This document shows positions 54,258 through 63,054 of a stretch of DNA of 64,000 nucleotides, piece after piece. The DNA lies in NCBI RefSeq assembly GCF_900167945.1, contig NZ_FUZA01000001.1:620001-684000 (forward strand), written 5' to 3'. The position numbers and the translations under genes were made by a program. The notes below the pieces were generated by a model. The model searched no databases and had not been told where the DNA came from. It worked only from the letters and a program-made list of their open reading frames with translations. This DNA is from Dyadobacter psychrophilus. Lineage in GTDB: Bacteria > Bacteroidota > Bacteroidia > Cytophagales > Spirosomataceae. The stretch's first letter is position 1. Every line of letters starts with the position of its first letter.

Positions 54258-55748
54258 GTGATATTTACACCGAAAGAAACCCTTACCGAGCAAGAGGTGA
54301 AGGACGGCCTGAACACCGTTCTTAAGGAAGGAATGACCACCGAAGCGATGGTTACCCTTGCGGGAGGCACTTTTATGGTTGCATTCGCAATTATACTAGG
54401 GGCAAGCAATTTCCAGATCGGACTGCTTGCGTCTTTGCCAACATTCACCAATATTTTCCAGCTGCTTTCTGTGTTTCTCATCCGCAAATACAACAACCGG
54501 AGAGCTGTTTCTGTAATTTGCTGTGTATTGGCGCGCATTCCCATGGTTTTACTGGGTGCAATGCCATTTTTCTTTGGCGATAATGCCCCGGTGAGCTTGC
54601 TGCTTTTTTTCCTGTTTTTCTATTACTTCTTCGGTTCTGTTGCAGGCCCCAGCTGGAATGCCTGGATGAAAGACCTGGTGCCTGGTGACATGCTGGGTGC
54701 ATTTTTTTCGAAGCGAAGCCGCTACGCACAAACACTTAATGTCGTACTCAGCATCATTCTCGCAATTTCTATCGATTACCTGCGCAGGCACGCGCCACAA
54801 TATGAGCTGTATGTTTATGCAACCATGTTTATGATGGCCGGGATCGCCGGCCTGGCAGCGGTGGTCTTACTGGCAAGAGTGCCCGAACCCAGGTCCTATC
54901 TGCCAAATGAAAATATCCTGAAGATGTTTGTGAAGCCACTCCGGGACAAAAATTTCCAGCGACTACTGGTTTTCAACTCGTTTTGGCTGTTTGCCGTCAA
55001 CATTGCCACACCGTTTTTTACTGTCTATATGTTAAAAACGCTCGGGCTTACCCTGACCTACATTATTCCCCTCACCATTCTGAGCCAGTTATCCAGCATA
55101 TTTACCATCGGCTACTGGGGAAAATTCGCCGATCGTTATAGTAATAAAACGATCATTTCTATTTGCGCACCTCTTTACGTAGCCTGCGTGATCGCCTGGT
55201 GTTTTGTCGGGATTTATACCAATCTCATTTCCAATCTGGCGCTTCTTGCAGTGATCCATATCGTAAGCGGGTCGAGCAACGCTGGCACCAACCTTGCCCT
55301 GACCAACATAGGCCTGAAACTCGCCCCTTCCCGGGAAGCGATTGTTTATCTTTCTGTTAAAAATATCATCACCTCCGTCTTCTCTTCCCTTGCGCCGCTG
55401 ATCGGTGGCTATCTGGCGGATTATTATACATTGAGACAGCTCCGGGTAATCGCCGAGTGGAGCGGGCCCAACCTGCAAAAAACCTTCCGTCTGTTACTGC
55501 TGCATGAATGGAACTTCCTTTTTCTGATCGGCGCCGTGCTGACAGTGGTTGCACTGCAATTCCTGCCACGTGTGCGCGAGGCCGGGGAAGTACACAAAAG
55601 TGTGGTGAAAAGGATTATGCGAACAAGCTTGCGCAGTAACCTGCGGGATTACTTCGTGATAGATGTACTGATCAACTGGCATTCGTCGCTGAACAATATG
55701 CTCAAAAGCAGCCGCGTCAGCTCCGATAGCGGTCAACAAGACAACTAG
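54258..55748 (+). CDS. MFS transporter, unassigned subfamily
   Basis: The protein has 496 residues and about 11-12 membrane helices. It starts with GTG, since an in-frame stop lies three codons upstream. The cytoplasmic N-terminus (about 1-30) is followed by FMVAFAIILGASNFQIGLLA. The loop after helix 2 has LIRKYNNRRAVSVIC, a weakened MFS motif A. GPSWNAWMKDLVPGDMLGAF is strongly like a set of Bacteroidota MFS proteins of unknown substrate. GYWGKFADRYSNKTIISICA marks the motif A repeat in the second half. About 80 polar residues trail the last helix. It diverges from the GT4 gene, so export or flipping of a glycan or glycolipid is possible but not shown. Confidence 0.86.
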   Translation: MIFTPKETLTEQEVKDGLNTVLKEGMTTEAMVTLAGGTFMVAFAIILGASNFQIGLLASLPTFTNIFQLLSVFLIRKYNNRRAVSVICCVLARIPMVLLGAMPFFFGDNAPVSLLLFFLFFYYFFGSVAGPSWNAWMKDLVPGDMLGAFFSKRSRYAQTLNVVLSIILAISIDYLRRHAPQYELYVYATMFMMAGIAGLAAVVLLARVPEPRSYLPNENILKMFVKPLRDKNFQRLLVFNSFWLFAVNIATPFFTVYMLKTLGLTLTYIIPLTILSQLSSIFTIGYWGKFADRYSNKTIISICAPLYVACVIAWCFVGIYTNLISNLALLAVIHIVSGSSNAGTNLALTNIGLKLAPSREAIVYLSVKNIITSVFSSLAPLIGGYLADYYTLRQLRVIAEWSGPNLQKTFRLLLLHEWNFLFLIGAVLTVVALQFLPRVREAGEVHKSVVKRIMRTSLRSNLRDYFVIDVLINWHSSLNNMLKSSRVSSDSGQQDN

Positions 55749-55780
55749 CTATTCATAGTGCTGCTGCGTGATATTTCCGG

Positions 55781-56734
55781 CTAAATTTTCCTGCTGAAAC
55801 TTAGTCCCAAACCCGTCTGATTATTGCCGGCAGGGAAGCTGTAAATGTTCCAGGATGTCCGCTTTTGTTCCATTTTTTTCTGCTTCAGAAGATTCCAGCT
55901 GCTAAGGAGAATGGTGGTGGTGCCTATCCCGATGTTAAATAAGGATAGTTTTCCCTGGCTGGTAAACATCGGCCGGTCGTCATATTGCGTTAAACGTCTA
56001 TCACGCGAAAAACCAAAGGCCCCTATCGCTATCTGGCTCGTTCCCGCAAGAAATCCAAAAACAGGCGCCGTTTTAGAATTGCCGCCTTTTGCCAGGTCTA
56101 TGATATTAACAGCATTGAAAGTAGCATTTGCACCCATCAGCACCGCTGAGCTGATGGCGTACATTGGTTTTACACGGTTTGAAACGGGATCTCCGTTCGG
56201 ATAGGAGCCGTATGTGGGCTGGATCATTGCACATTCATCCTTTGTTAACCCGCTGGCTGCTATCCATTTATCAACCGTCTGACCCTCCATATCGAAGATA
56301 TCAGCATATTTATAATCCGCATTAATCGCTTCCGCTGTTCGCCTGCCCGCAGTTTGCTCAACGAGATAACCAACAGCGCATATGTTCTGGTCCTTATCAA
56401 TAAAACACGGTTTGCGTTCCCCTTTATAGTCGTAGTTTTTTGGATATTTTCCAGCATTGGCATAGCTCCGGAGCAGGTTTAGCACCTGCGTACGCTTGCT
56501 TTTGTACTCGTCGGAAAGGTGAGAAATGTCCTTTTTACGTAAAAGACGCTCCACATAAAGGAGGTGTGTTTTGATCCGAAGCTCATTGTCGGTGGCCTCA
56601 TCGGGCTCAAATCCGAACTTCTCGACAAAACTAATGTTGCCAATGACCGGGTTGACCAAGTCGGCCTTTTGATGGTTACATCCGGCAAATACTGCCACGA
56701 TAAACAGGCAAATTAACAGGGAAACAGCACGCAT
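55781..56734 (-). CDS. Lipoprotein of unknown function with conserved Cys-pair domain
   Basis: The protein has 317 residues. The signal peptide and lipobox end VAVFAGCNHQ. I do not recognise a named family. Residues about 35-110 are helical and charged. A conserved-looking core follows (about 105-175): ERKPCFIDKDQNICAVGYLV has a Cys pair, and then ADYKYADIFDMEGQTVDKWI and SGLTKDECAMIQPTYG. The last 120 residues contain hydrophobic segments (AISSAVLMGANATFNAVNII, APVFGFLAGTSQIAIGAFGF, FNIGIGTTTILLSSWNLL) and end in strand-like sequence with a terminal Ile. The mixture suggests an envelope protein with a redox-active or metal-binding head. It faces the MFS gene tail-to-tail with 32 bases between. 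Confidence 0.72.
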   Translation of the reverse strand: MRAVSLLICLFIVAVFAGCNHQKADLVNPVIGNISFVEKFGFEPDEATDNELRIKTHLLYVERLLRKKDISHLSDEYKSKRTQVLNLLRSYANAGKYPKNYDYKGERKPCFIDKDQNICAVGYLVEQTAGRRTAEAINADYKYADIFDMEGQTVDKWIAASGLTKDECAMIQPTYGSYPNGDPVSNRVKPMYAISSAVLMGANATFNAVNIIDLAKGGNSKTAPVFGFLAGTSQIAIGAFGFSRDRRLTQYDDRPMFTSQGKLSLFNIGIGTTTILLSSWNLLKQKKMEQKRTSWNIYSFPAGNNQTGLGLSFSRKI

Positions 56735-57444
56735 AGGTCATTGATGGTTAGGTTGATAGATCACATTAAATACTCTTCTGGTTACTAAGAAATAAACCAA
56801 AGTCAAATGGTTGGAACCTTCCAAACATTATCTCCGGGCGGCACTACATTGCTCCCGCGCCATGACAACCTCTGAGAATGTTTTCTGTAAATGGTACCAT
56901 CTAGTTGATTCATATCGAAAAAAAAATTTTATTCTTTTTCATACCGTTTACTAAGTTTTTTTTCAGCGTAGAATAGTCTGTTTGAGAATCTCCAAATGAT
57001 AAATCGAGCCAGACATTTTCGAGGGCAAGGCAATTTGATAGACATATAGTATTCAATTAGTTACAGATAAGCATATCAATTAAAGCCATTTTATGGCCTT
57101 AAAAATACAATTTGCAAAATTTCTTGTAGTAGAAAACAGATACATTGGATTAATCCTTTATAGGGTCGTAGTAATATTAAAGTGAGGCGATCGAAATGTG
57201 AACTAAAAATAGTTATTGAAGGCAGCATTTTATTCGACAATGAATTCTATTTCTGCACTTACAAGTATTTTGTCTAATAACCAGAAAAACTTATTTATCG
57301 AACAAAATTTTAATGCAAAATTGAGCACGTTTTCAAAAGTATATTTGTCAAATAATTCTTTAACCTAATTTTAATTTCGAAAACTTTATTTTAACTTAGT
57401 CCTGGATTAAAACTCAACCCTCTTTATTATTTGAATTAACCTTT
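56735..57444. other. AT-rich gene-free region before the exopolysaccharide genes
   Basis: No supported reading frame lies in these 710 bases. The composition is much richer in A and T than the flanking genes. TATATTTG at 57340-57347 fits the Bacteroidota TAnnTTTG promoter element, with ATTG about 16 bases before it, and would give a leader of about 90 bases before the export lipoprotein gene. The region also serves as the upstream control region of the leftward lipoprotein gene. The exact start of either transcript cannot be told by eye. Confidence 0.45.
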
Positions 57445-58251
57445 ATGAACACACGCCCTCAGTTACTGAAACTGATCTGTCTTTATTGTGCAGGATTGCT
57501 ATTGGTATGTAGTTTCGACTCATGCGTATCGCCCCAGAAAATTGTATATTTCCAAGGAGACTCGCTGCGGTATTCTTCCGGAGAGGTAGGACAGGCATAC
57601 ACACCTACGATCCAGAAAGGGGATATGCTTTCTATTATTGTGGGAAGCCTGAGCTCGGAAGCAAATGAGATCTTCAATGCTGCCAATCAGCGCAGCTCTT
57701 CAAGTATGAGTTATGGGAGCAGTGGAGCGCCATCCGTACAGCCATTTGGCTACCTTGTACGCAACGACGGTTGTGTTGAATTGCCGATGATCGGCAAGAT
57801 CACCGTGGAAGGCCTCGAAACCGAAGCCGCCGCCGACCTGGTGCGGAAGAAGCTCAACCGCTATCTTAAAGAGCCGTCGGTCATCATTCACAACCTCAAT
57901 TTCAAAGTGTCGGTGCTCGGCGAAGTAAACCGCCCCGCCGTATACAACATTCCCAACGAAAAAATCACCCTGCCGGAAGTTTTGAGCCTTGCCGGTGACC
58001 TTACCATTTATGGGAGGCGCGAGAACATTATGATCATAAGGGAGGAAAACGGGAAACGGGAATACGTCCGCGTAGACCTTACGTCCAGGGATATTTTCAC
58101 CTCCCCTTTTTACTATATGCACAAGAACGACCTGGTTTACATTGAACCTACCAAGGCCAAGATGAGTGCCAATAACCGGGGTTTTCAGATCGTGCCTATT
58201 GTGTTGGGCGTCGTCACCGCGCTTAGCGTTGTATTGTTCCGTTTCATTTAA
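57445..58251 (+). CDS. Wza-type polysaccharide export outer-membrane lipoprotein
   Basis: This lipoprotein takes part in the outer-membrane exit channel for capsule or exopolysaccharide. It has 268 residues. The lipobox is CSFDSCVSPQ (Cys near 27-28). The polysaccharide export (BexD/Wza) domain follows with YTPTIQKGDMLSIIVGSLSS, YLVRNDGCVELPMIGKITVE and a SLBB-like segment VSVLGEVNRPAVYNIPNEKI. GRRENIMIIREENGKREYVR is also typical. A C-terminal hydrophobic helix (IVPIVLGVVTALSVVLFRF) is the outer-membrane-spanning element. Shorter than the E. coli Wza, it matches Bacteroidota homologues. The tyrosine kinase gene follows 41 bases later. Confidence 0.94.
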   Translation: MNTRPQLLKLICLYCAGLLLVCSFDSCVSPQKIVYFQGDSLRYSSGEVGQAYTPTIQKGDMLSIIVGSLSSEANEIFNAANQRSSSSMSYGSSGAPSVQPFGYLVRNDGCVELPMIGKITVEGLETEAAADLVRKKLNRYLKEPSVIIHNLNFKVSVLGEVNRPAVYNIPNEKITLPEVLSLAGDLTIYGRRENIMIIREENGKREYVRVDLTSRDIFTSPFYYMHKNDLVYIEPTKAKMSANNRGFQIVPIVLGVVTALSVVLFRFI

Positions 58252-58292
58252 AGAATACTATTCAGGCAGCCGCACTTTATAATCTTTATGAT

Positions 58293-60662
58293 ATGAATTA
58301 CAAAAACTCTACACATCTTGCCCAGAATCACGAGGGGCTTCACGAAAAATTTGATCTTAAGGCTTATCTCCGCCGCTATCTTCACTATTGGTATTTGTTT
58401 TTCCTGACCATTCCCTTATGCCTCGGCGCGGCATATCTATACCTGATCATCACACAGCCGACTTATATTTCACAGACAACCCTCCTGATCAAAGACAATA
58501 AAACTCAGGTCGGTCCGGAAGAGACGATTATGAAGGAAATGGCTCAGTTCAATGGCAATAAGGTCCTTGAAAATGAGATTGGTATCCTTAAATCACAGTT
58601 ACTCATGGGCATGGTCGTGAAGCAGCTCAACCTGGACATTTCCTTCCGGGCAAAGGAAGGGCTGAAAACGATCGACCTCTATGGACAAAGCCCGATTAAG
58701 ATTGACGCACAAATTGTTACGGAATATGCTTACGCGCATCCGCTGATCATTAACACAGACAGCGCAGGATTTTTCCGCGTCAATAATGGCTCCGAATACT
58801 ATCGCTTAGGTTCGCAGATACGCACTGCCTGGGGGCTTTTCTTTGTGGCCAAAGGATTGCCTTCGGCTTACCCCGAAGTGGAAGTCCAGTTTCATAACCC
58901 TCAGGCACTGACCAGGGGCATGTTGGGCAGGCTCACAGTGGGTGTGCTTTATCCGCAGAGCACATTGTTGGAACTGAGTTTTGAGGATACATCGGTCCAA
59001 AAGTCAAAGGATATTCTTAACAAGCTGCTGGACGTTTATGTGCAGTCATCTTTGAATGATAAAAATAGTGAGGCTTCCAACACGCTGAAATTTATCGAAA
59101 GTCGCCTGGGACTGATCACCGGAGAGCTTAGTGAGGTGGAGAAAGATGTGGAAGTTTACAAAAAATCAAAAGGCTTAACTGACATTAGTGCTGAATCTCA
59201 GTTGTTTCTGGAAAATATCAAAGAAAATGACAGCAAGCTCAACGAGATCGAAACGAAAATAAAAGTGCTGGAAAGCGTAGACCATTATATCCAGAATGCC
59301 GGAGATGGCGCTCCCGCCCCGGCAACTTATATGATCGACGACCCGATCCTGGTTTCCCTTCTCACGAAGTTCAATGACCTGAGCCTGCAACGTGAACGCT
59401 ATGCGCGGATTACACAGGTTGAAAACCCTCTTTTTGAAACGGTTAACACCCAAATGGACCAAACGCGCCAGGCTATTCAGGAAAACGTTCAGAACCTTAA
59501 ACGCGGGATGGCCGCTACCAAGCAAAACCTGAGCGGCATCAACACAAAATTTTCATCGGGACTGAGCAGCATTCCGAAAAAAGAAAGGGAATATGTTGGG
59601 ATCAAAAGACAACAGACCATCAAAGAAAACCTTTACCTGTATCTGCTCCAGAAAAGGGAAGAAACCGCTTTGGCTTATGCTTCTACGGTGACTGACAGCA
59701 GGTTAATCGATGCACCGATCTCTTCCTACATGCCCGTGAAACCAAAACGCTCGGTTATCTGGCTCGGCGCAGGGCTTGCTGGCCTGGTGATCCCGCTGAT
59801 CCTGATCAACCTGATATTCATGCTGAACAGCACAGTGCAAAACCGGGAAGAAGTGGAACGCATCACGCATACTTCCATACTTGCTGAGATCGGAATGATG
59901 AAAGGAAGGGGAAGAAACCCGGCTGAGTCCATCATCAAAGTAACCAGCAGAAGCGCTGTAGCTGAGCAATTCAGGGCGCTGCGCACCAACCTACAATATA
60001 TGGGGGACGGGAGCTGCCGCACCATCATGCTCACCTCTTCGATCAGCAGCGAAGGAAAGAGTTTTATCAGTATTAATCTTGCTGTAAGTCTTGCATCATC
60101 GGATAAACGGGTGATCCTCATAGGGTTGGATCTGCGCAAGCCTTCCCTGCACAACCGGCTGGAAATTACGAATAAGAAGGGCGCATCCAATTATCTGGTA
60201 GGACAGAAAAACCTTGACGAGCTTATCCAGCCATCCGGCCTGCATCCACAGTTTGATGTATTGTCGTGCGGGCCGCTTCCTCCTAATCCCTCGGAATTGC
60301 TTAGCAATGGCCGTCTGCCCGAACTCATTGCTGAGCTCCGCCAGCGATATGATTACATTTTAATAGATTCTCCGCCTTACGGATTGGTGACCGACGCCGC
60401 GCTGATCTCGGAACATGTCGACGCCACTTTGTATGTGGTAAGGTTCAATCACACACTTTTGGATCACCTGAAACACATCAAAGAGTTACAGCGCACCAAA
60501 CGGTTTGCTAATCTAAGCCTGATCTATAATGGTGTTGACTACGCCTTCGGTTACGGTTATGTGTATGGCTCGGGTGGAAATGCATACGGATATCACACGG
60601 AAGATGTTCAGGACACTGGTTTCGGGTTCAAAACACTGAAGAAGCTGACCGGCATGTTCTGA
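58293..60662 (+). CDS. Wzc-type polysaccharide copolymerase and tyrosine autokinase
   Basis: The protein has 789 residues. It couples polymer length control with a cytoplasmic tyrosine kinase. The Wzz domain is between two membrane helices near 35-58 and 490-512, with long coiled coils (about 260-420) in the periplasm. The kinase (about 560-760) shows RALRTNLQYMGDG, a Walker A-like TSSISSEGKSFISINLA, Walker A' VILIGLDLRKPSLHNR and Walker B YDYILIDSPPYGLVTDA. The final 45 residues contain a Tyr cluster (DYAFGYGYVYGSGGNAYGYH) where autophosphorylation occurs in the family. No separate Wzb phosphatase is visible in this window. Confidence 0.95.
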   Translation: MNYKNSTHLAQNHEGLHEKFDLKAYLRRYLHYWYLFFLTIPLCLGAAYLYLIITQPTYISQTTLLIKDNKTQVGPEETIMKEMAQFNGNKVLENEIGILKSQLLMGMVVKQLNLDISFRAKEGLKTIDLYGQSPIKIDAQIVTEYAYAHPLIINTDSAGFFRVNNGSEYYRLGSQIRTAWGLFFVAKGLPSAYPEVEVQFHNPQALTRGMLGRLTVGVLYPQSTLLELSFEDTSVQKSKDILNKLLDVYVQSSLNDKNSEASNTLKFIESRLGLITGELSEVEKDVEVYKKSKGLTDISAESQLFLENIKENDSKLNEIETKIKVLESVDHYIQNAGDGAPAPATYMIDDPILVSLLTKFNDLSLQRERYARITQVENPLFETVNTQMDQTRQAIQENVQNLKRGMAATKQNLSGINTKFSSGLSSIPKKEREYVGIKRQQTIKENLYLYLLQKREETALAYASTVTDSRLIDAPISSYMPVKPKRSVIWLGAGLAGLVIPLILINLIFMLNSTVQNREEVERITHTSILAEIGMMKGRGRNPAESIIKVTSRSAVAEQFRALRTNLQYMGDGSCRTIMLTSSISSEGKSFISINLAVSLASSDKRVILIGLDLRKPSLHNRLEITNKKGASNYLVGQKNLDELIQPSGLHPQFDVLSCGPLPPNPSELLSNGRLPELIAELRQRYDYILIDSPPYGLVTDAALISEHVDATLYVVRFNHTLLDHLKHIKELQRTKRFANLSLIYNGVDYAFGYGYVYGSGGNAYGYHTEDVQDTGFGFKTLKKLTGMF

Positions 60663-60894
60663 TAAATCATAAAGACTTTGATAAACGTATAAATATGTAC
60701 GTTATCAATTCAAGTGGATGTTTATGACGATGTGCAGCACAACTGGGGGGTTGTGCCAAGATTACAAGCGAGAATATGCAGGAATCGTCCGCTTTGGAAA
60801 AAGAGCGGCGTCTGGAACCGTTTTGAATACAGCTTTTAGAGGTAAATCTACAAGTAAATGGGGATTTGTCTTGTCGTATTAACCATTAACCGGC

Positions 60895-62202
60895 TTGAAA
60901 AAAATTTCAGAACAAATGCAGACGTACGCTGTTTATGACAAAGCAGTGAAATGGGGTAAGCTTATTGCGATTACCGGAGGAACGCAGGCGGCTGTTCAGG
61001 CAATGGGGCTGATAACAGGCATACTGATAATCCGGCTGTTGCCTATGAAAGAATATGCTTACTATACCATTGCCAACACGGTTTTAGGAACGATGATGGT
61101 GCTTTCCGACAGTGGGATCAACAATGCGATCATGTCACAGGGCGGACCGGTATGGAAGGACAAGCAGCAATTGGGTACGGTTTTGTCGACGGGACTTTAC
61201 CTCAGACGCAGATTTGCGGTGCTAAGCTTGTGTGTTTCGCTTCCCATACTGTTGTTTTTTCTGATCCATCAGGGAGCAGGATGGCCTACGAGTTTATTGA
61301 TCGCGGCGGCATTGGTCCCGGCATTTACTGCGGGGCTATCGGATTCGATCCTGGAAATTCCATCCAGACTGCACCAGGACATCAAGTCGTTACAGGTGAA
61401 CCAGTTATTGGTAGGGATCGGGCGCTTTGTGCTGAGCATTCTCTCATTGTCCATTTTCCCCTGGACATTCATTTCGTTGCTAGCCAATGGAATACCCAGG
61501 ATTTGGGGCAATGTTAAGCTGAAACAAAATGCAGGTCGGTTCGCTGATTTCAGCAAACCGGTGGATGCAGCTGTGAATGCAGAAATGCTCAAAATGGTAA
61601 AACGGATTTTTCCGTTGACTGTCTACTATGCTTATTCCGGCCAGATTGTGATCTGGTTGGTTTCGCTTTCCGGTACCGCATTTGCGGTGGCACAGATTGG
61701 GGCCTTGGGCAGGATATCGATGATTTTGAATTTTTTCAATGTCATGTTCGCGATCATGGTCATTCCCAGATTTGCGCGGTTAAATGCGGACCGGAATAAG
61801 CTTCTGAAAAGCTTTTTGATGATTATGGGCGGCCTTCTAACGTTTTCGGTTCTGATTGTGCTCATTTCCTGGTTGTTTTCTCCCGTAATCCTGTCGGTTC
61901 TGGGCAGGGAATATGCGGATCTGGAAACGGCGCTGGTGCTGAATATGGCAGGGAGTTCGCTGGCAATGATCAGTGGGGCAGTTTACGGGATTTATTCCAG
62001 CAGAGGATGGACTATACAGCCTTTCTTTTCAATTGGAATAAACCTGCTTACGGTGGTGGCAGGCATTACGCTGCTGGATGTATCCAACCTGAAAGGCGTT
62101 TTGATATTCAACATTATTGTAGCATTCGCCCAATTCCTGGTCAACACAGCGTTTTGCGGCTTTAAAATTTTTAAAACGAAGCATTTGGCATCGGCATCAT
62201 GA
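60895..62202 (+). CDS. Wzx-type polysaccharide flippase-like membrane protein
   Basis: The protein has 435 residues with about 12 membrane helices and belongs to the MOP/oligosaccharide-flippase fold. The first helix pair has AITGGTQAAVQAMGLITGIL and NTVLGTMMVLSDSGINNAIM, followed by ALVPAFTAGLSDSILEIPSR. Such proteins flip undecaprenyl-linked repeat units across the inner membrane. The start is TTG at 60895, or the ATG 7 codons later (MQTYAVYDK); no ribosome-binding site decides between them. The 232 bases before it show no gene. Its stop overlaps the next start in an ATGA. Confidence 0.88.
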   Translation: MKKISEQMQTYAVYDKAVKWGKLIAITGGTQAAVQAMGLITGILIIRLLPMKEYAYYTIANTVLGTMMVLSDSGINNAIMSQGGPVWKDKQQLGTVLSTGLYLRRRFAVLSLCVSLPILLFFLIHQGAGWPTSLLIAAALVPAFTAGLSDSILEIPSRLHQDIKSLQVNQLLVGIGRFVLSILSLSIFPWTFISLLANGIPRIWGNVKLKQNAGRFADFSKPVDAAVNAEMLKMVKRIFPLTVYYAYSGQIVIWLVSLSGTAFAVAQIGALGRISMILNFFNVMFAIMVIPRFARLNADRNKLLKSFLMIMGGLLTFSVLIVLISWLFSPVILSVLGREYADLETALVLNMAGSSLAMISGAVYGIYSSRGWTIQPFFSIGINLLTVVAGITLLDVSNLKGVLIFNIIVAFAQFLVNTAFCGFKIFKTKHLASAS

Positions 62203-63044
62203 TAACCCTCAGCCTGATAACGATTTTATCATTAACCCTAATTGGCCTGTTTATAACTTATAATGTGGGCTTACGCATGTTTCCAAAGGTTCGTTACAAA
62301 TCTTACGATCCTATCGAGCGCTGCGAGGAATATGTATATCAGGGAAGTTATGATAAAGTATTTGTAGGCTCGGGATTGATTGGCGAGCTGGACCATTATC
62401 TGTCAGAAGGGGCATTTAATTTATGTTTCCCTTATTTCGGGAGCTGCACGGGCCTGGAAATCATTGCATTGTCAGGTAAAGTGCCGGAAGTAGTTTTTAT
62501 TGAGACAAACTATATTTTCAAAGGCTCTGATAAAGAGCTTGTTACCCGCATTTTTGAAAAGCAATGGAGAAAGCTGAGGCAAGTTGCACCTTCTTTTCTG
62601 AAAAAAAACCGTCCCGACTCGCTGATCAAATCGGCGGTTAGGCAACTATCTAATGCAAGGAGACCTGAAATAACAAGCCCGGATTTTGGACGGCTGAATA
62701 CGGAAGAGCTCGACCGATTTTATCGGATTTACAACGAACAGATTGACACACACCACTTTGGTTATATTCTGGAAGAACTGGAAAAGCATTTGGAATACAT
62801 CCGGGCACAAGGATGCCAGATCGTATTTTTTGAAATGCCGGTGCATAAGGACTTGTACCACAGCAAATTGCTGGAATATCAAAGAAGCACATTAAAAGCA
62901 TTGTTTAACGATAAAAATTACCATTGGATCGAATCAGGCCAGCTGCATGACTACCAGACCATCGACGGCATTCACCTGACGAAGGAAAGCATGTATCGCT
63001 ACGCCAATTTTTTGATGCAAAATAAAAGGACCTTACTCACGTAA
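62199..63044 (+). CDS. Membrane-anchored SGNH-hydrolase-like protein in the exopolysaccharide cluster
   Basis: The protein has 281 residues. One N-terminal helix (about 2-24) anchors it. The remainder reads as an SGNH/GDSL fold: KVFVGSGLIGELDHYL could supply the nucleophile Ser in a GSG context, IETNYIFKG an Asn of a later block, and the end DGIHLTKESMYRYANF the Asp-x-x-His. The middle helix QIDTHHFGYILEELEKHLEY packs between. Similar proteins in polysaccharide clusters acetylate or deacetylate the polymer. The Gly-Ser motif is not the canonical GDSL, so activity is uncertain. It is coupled to the flippase gene by a 4-base overlap. Confidence 0.7.
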   Translation: MITLSLITILSLTLIGLFITYNVGLRMFPKVRYKSYDPIERCEEYVYQGSYDKVFVGSGLIGELDHYLSEGAFNLCFPYFGSCTGLEIIALSGKVPEVVFIETNYIFKGSDKELVTRIFEKQWRKLRQVAPSFLKKNRPDSLIKSAVRQLSNARRPEITSPDFGRLNTEELDRFYRIYNEQIDTHHFGYILEELEKHLEYIRAQGCQIVFFEMPVHKDLYHSKLLEYQRSTLKALFNDKNYHWIESGQLHDYQTIDGIHLTKESMYRYANFLMQNKRTLLT

Positions 63045-63054
63045 CCCGTTAAAA

